DNA of 64,000 bases from positions 9,369,501 to 9,433,500 of the forward strand of contig JAUCBN010000049.1 in the NCBI GenBank assembly GCA_035048815.1, in the 5' to 3' direction. The stretch is from Abelmoschus esculentus (Eukaryota; Streptophyta; Magnoliopsida; Malvales; Malvaceae). This document shows positions 60,399 to 64,000 of the stretch, one piece after another (the stretch's first letter is position 1; every line of letters begins with the position of its first letter). The notes beneath the pieces were generated by a model, which was not told the origin of the DNA, searched no databases, and worked only from the letters and a program-made list of their open reading frames with translations. Both the position numbers and the translations under genes were made by a program.

Positions 60399-61562
60399 TT
60401 GAAGAATATGATTACGTCACAAATACAATCTGCAAAATATGGTGACGAATTATGCTTAACAGATAGTGCAAGTACTCATACAATACTTAAGCATAAGAAA
60501 TTCTTTTCCCATTTAACAATGCAAGGGAATAATGTGAGTACTATATCCGGAAGTGTTAATATCATAGAAGGCTCCGGAAAAGCGCATATGTTATTGCCAA
60601 ATGGAACTTTATTCCATATTCAAGATGCGCTATACTCTCCAAAGTCGGAATGAAACTTATTAAGTTTTAAGGATATTCGCAAAAATGGATATCATATTGA
60701 GAGTATTAGTCAAGGAGGTGCTGAATATCTCTACATTACGAGTATAACTCAAGGCAATAAGAACGTGCTAGAAAAATTACATGCACTGTCATCCGGATTG
60801 TACTACACAAGAATTAGTGCAATTGAAGCACATGCTATTGTAAACTATAAGTTTATTGATAACTTTATTATTTGGCACGACCGGTTAGGCCATCCCGGTT
60901 CGATTATGATGCGAAAAATTATTGAGAATTCATGTGGTCACTCATTGAAGAACCAAGAGATTCTTCAAAGTAATGCATTTTTATGTGATGCTTGCTCTCA
61001 AGGCAAATTAATTACTCAACCATCACCAGCTAAAATAGATTATGAATCTATTAAATTTCTGGAACGGATACAGGGTGATATATGTGGGCTCATACACCCT
61101 TCTTGTGGACCATTTAGATATTTTATGATTTTAATTGATGCATCGACTAGATGGTCAAATGTATCCTTGTTATCGACCCGCAATTTGGCATTTGCGAGGT
61201 TACTTGCTCAATTAATTAAACTACGAGCACATTTTTTAGATTCTCCTATAAAGACAATTCGTCTTGATAATGCTGGTGAATTTACTTCTAAGGCTTTTGA
61301 TGATTTTTGCATGTCGATTGGAATTAGTGTTGAACATCCTGTAGCTCATGTTCATACACAAAATGGTCTTGTAGAATCATTTATTAAACGACTTCAATTA
61401 ATTGCAAGACCGTTATTGATGAAGTCCAAACTACCAATTTCTGCTTGGGGGCATGCCATTTTACATGAGGCATCACTGATTCGCATCAGGCCAGTAAATT
61501 ATCATAATTTCTCCCCATTACAAATGGTTTTTTGGTCAGGAACCAAATATTTCCCATCTTAG
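60399..61562 (+). pseudogene. Copia protease and integrase, two lesions
   Basis: Protease with active-site LTDSASTHTIL. A TGA at 60651-60653 follows SPKSE, in a segment that is basic in related elements. The frame resumes NLLSFKDIRKNGYHIE. The GAG-pre-integrase zinc region is HDRLGHPG..CDACSQGK. The integrase core has Asp in IQGDICG, Asp in IRLDNAGEFTS and Glu in QNGLVESF. One extra T in the T-run near 61526-61531 shifts the frame, ending this frame at 61562. The continuation (HLRIFGCAVYVPI) is in the next frame. Confidence 0.88.
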
Positions 61563-63435
61563 AATTTTTGGATGTGCGGTTTATGTTCCGATTGCTCCAC
61601 CACAACGCACAAAGATGGATCCTCAAAGGAGATTGGGGATATATGTCGGATTTGAATCCCCCTCGATAATTAAATATCTTGAGCCTTTGACGGGAAATTT
61701 ATTTACAGCTCGATTTGCCGATTGTCATTTTAATGAATCGGTTTTCCCGACATTAGGGGGAGAAAATAAACAACTGGGAAACGAAATAAGTTGGAATGAA
61801 TTATCGTTATCTCACTTTGATCCACGTACCCAACAATGTGATCTAGAAGTTCAAAGGATAATTCATTTGCAAAACTTAGCAAATCAATTGTCAGATGCTT
61901 TTGTTGAGCCTAAAAGAGTGACTAAGTCACATATTCCAGTTGTGAACGCTCCTGTTAAAATTGATGTCCCAGAAGGACAAACTCTAGTTGCTAATGAGTC
62001 AAACGCACACTTGAAGCGTGATAGACCAGTAGGTTCCAAAGATAAGATTCCTCGAAAAAGAAAAGGAGCTATATCCTGTGATGGTCCAATTATGGAATCA
62101 ACGAATCATGAAATATCTCGAGAAGAGATTAAAAGGTCTCCAGAAGAGACATCAGACATGACTCAGGTACCTGATAATGATGAGATCTCTATAAATTATG
62201 TCATGTCTGGTAACAAATGGAACCGAAATAAAACTGATGTTGATAATACTTTTGCATGCAATATAGCACTAGAGATTTTGGATGATAATGTGGATCATGA
62301 ACCATTGTCAACTGGACAATGTAAGCAAAGAGATGATTGGACAAAATGGAAAGAGGCAATTGAAGCGGAACTCAAATCTCTTTCAAAAAGAGAAGTCTTT
62401 GGGCCTGTAGTCCGTACACCAGAAGGTGTAAAACCCGTGGGATATAAATGGGTCTTTGTGAGAAAGAGAAATGAAAAAGGGGAAATTGCGAGATATAAAG
62501 CTCGTTTGGTTGCACAAGGATTTTCACAAAGACCTGGAATTGATTATGAAGAAACATATTCCCCAATAGTGGATGCAACCACTTTTCGATTTTTGATTAG
62601 TCTGGCAGTAAAAGAAAGACTTCATTTCCGCTTAATGGATGTTGTTACAGCCTATCTATATGGGCCTCTTGATAATGATATTTATATGAAACTTCCGGAA
62701 GGATTTAAACTGACTGAAGCAGTTAATTCAGGTTCTCGAGAATATTATTCAATTAAATTGAATAGATCCCTTTATGGATTAAAACAATCTGGGCGCATGT
62801 GGTATAATCGCCTCAGTGAATACTTATTAGCGAAAGGCTATAAGAATGATCCAATTTCCCCATGCATTTTTATTAAGAGGTTTAGCTTCGGATTCATCAT
62901 TATTGTCGTGTATGTTGATGATTTGAATATCATTGGAACTCTTGAAGAGATCTCTTTAACAGTGGAATATTTAAAGAAAGAATTTGAAATGAAAGATCTC
63001 GGAAAAACAAGATTTTATCTTGGATTACATATTGAGCACTTAAAGGATGAAATCCTTGTGCATCAATCAACATACATAGAAAAAATGCTAAAGAGGTTTT
63101 ACATGCATAACGCACATCCATTGAGCACCCCCATGGTTGTTAGGTCACTTGATGTCAATAAAGATCCATTCCGTCCTCAAGAGAATGATGAAGACATTTT
63201 TGGTCCAGAAGTTCCATACTTAAGTGCTATTGGTGCTTTGATGTATCTTTCTAGTCACACACGACCTGATATATCATTCGCTGTCAATTTGTTGGCAAGA
63301 TTTAGCTCATGTCCAACCCGAAGACACTGGAATGGGGTTAAACATATATTTCGTTATCTTCAAGGTACGAAAGACATGGGATTATTTTTCCCTAATATAT
63401 CTAAAACAGAATTGGTCGGTTTTGCAGATGCATGA
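61563..63435 (+). pseudogene. Copia integrase end and reverse transcriptase
   Basis: Begins with the integrase C-terminus (FGCAVYVP, RLGIYVGF, FADCHFNE), then a variable linker. The reverse transcriptase shows WKEAIEAELKSLSKREVFGP, YKWVFVRKRNEKGEI, YKARLVAQGFSQRPGIDYEE, TYSPIVDATTFRFL, MDVVTAYLYG, LNRSLYGLKQSGRMWYNRL and an intact catalytic YVDD. The end has HTRPDISFAVNLLARF and GFADA, where a TGA at 63433-63435 replaces the usual Gly. It is the best preserved coding part of the element. Confidence 0.9.
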
Positions 63436-63912
63436 TACTTATCTGATCCTCATAATTCTCGATCACAGACTGGTTATGTATTTACATACGGTGATACAAC
63501 AATTTCTTGGCGTTCAATGAAACAAACTATTACCGCCACTTCTTCTAATCATGTTGAGATTTTGGCTATCCATGAGGCTAGTCGTGAATGTGTGTGGTTA
63601 AGGTCTGTAACCCAACATATTCGAGAAAATTGTGGTTTACTCTCTCGAAAAATTTCTCCGACAGTCTTATATGAGGATAATACATCATGTATCGCCCAAC
63701 TTAAGGAAGGATACATAAAGGGTGATAGAACAAAACACATCTCACCAAAATTCTTCTTCACTCATGATCTACAAAAGAATGGAGATATTGATGTGCAACA
63801 AATTCATTCATGTGATAATTTGGCAGATCTATTTACTAAGGCGCTCCCTACTGCTCCATTTGAGAAGTTAACATACAATATTGGATTGCGTCGTGTCAGA
63901 GATCTTGTCTGA
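63436..63912 (+). pseudogene. Copia RNase H domain
   Basis: Continues in the frame of the reverse transcriptase after the TGA. Motifs are YLSDPHNSRSQTGYVF, SWRSMKQTITATSSNHVEIL (Glu), VLYEDNTSCIAQ (Asp), KGDRTKHISPKFF and NLADLFTKALP, ending RRVRDLV, stop at 63910-63912. The fold looks intact apart from the upstream stop. Confidence 0.9.
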
Positions 63913-64000
63913 TGCGTTTATGAGGGGGAGTAAAACACGTGTTGTACTCTTTTCCTTATCCATGGTTTTGTCCTATTGGGTTTTCCTGGAAAAGGTTTTT
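63913..64000 (+). other. Copia 3' noncoding region, cut by window end
   Basis: A purine tract ATGAGGGGGAG (63920-63930) is followed by TAAAACACGTGTTGTACTC and a T/C-rich segment conserved in this copia family. It does not match the 5' LTR start, so the true 3' LTR probably lies further right. Confidence 0.55.

Overview
This window looks like nuclear DNA from a eudicot plant. It has AT-rich intergenic DNA, GT-AG introns, two plant gene families and dense nested Ty3/gypsy, Ty1/copia, hAT, MULE-like and CACTA-like transposons. The style of the repeats reminds me of Malvaceae (a cotton relative), but that is an impression and not proven by anything here.

Only two host genes appear intact, both on the minus strand. 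One is a two-exon gene for a small LEA-type protein (At5g17165-like, 28249 to 25760). The other is a four-exon MATH-BTB (BPM) gene for a CUL3 adaptor (48141 to 43296). A third host sequence, at 2265-3100, is a broken three-exon fragment of the DNA-repair gene RAD50. It lacks the central coiled-coil exons and the C-terminal ATPase exons.

Layout: 1-2180 holds gypsy gag and copia pol debris. 2265-3696 is the RAD50 fragment beside a CACTA-like element. 5312-6214 is a MULE-type foldback element. 6415-7590 is an LTR remnant with an array of near-palindromic motifs. 8053-8480 is a LINE RNase H remnant. 9016-9697 is a foldback element built around telomere-like repeats. 11951-20706 is a decayed Del/Tekay-type gypsy element on the minus strand. 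20.7-24.8 kb is LTR material including a solo LTR. 25.7-28.3 kb is the LEA gene, with a second copy of the MULE foldback in its intron. 28.4-43 kb is AT-rich DNA with four convincing hAT-type MITEs, one possible larger hAT-type element and an inverted second copy of the solo LTR. 43.3-48.1 kb is the BPM gene. 49.3-56.9 kb is a nest of gypsy LTRs and gag/pol pieces broken by a solo LTR and a hAT MITE. 58561 to the window end is a nearly complete copia element on the plus strand with four coding lesions.

The host genes do not form a pathway. The most striking pattern is in the repeats: several unrelated LTR families each carry repeated short CG- or GC-centred palindromes, and the motif differs between otherwise homologous LTRs. 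The hAT MITEs share terminal repeats but differ in subterminal motifs in a parallel way. Most nonsense mutations in the decayed Del-type element are CAG to TAG, the change expected from deamination of CHG-methylated cytosine.
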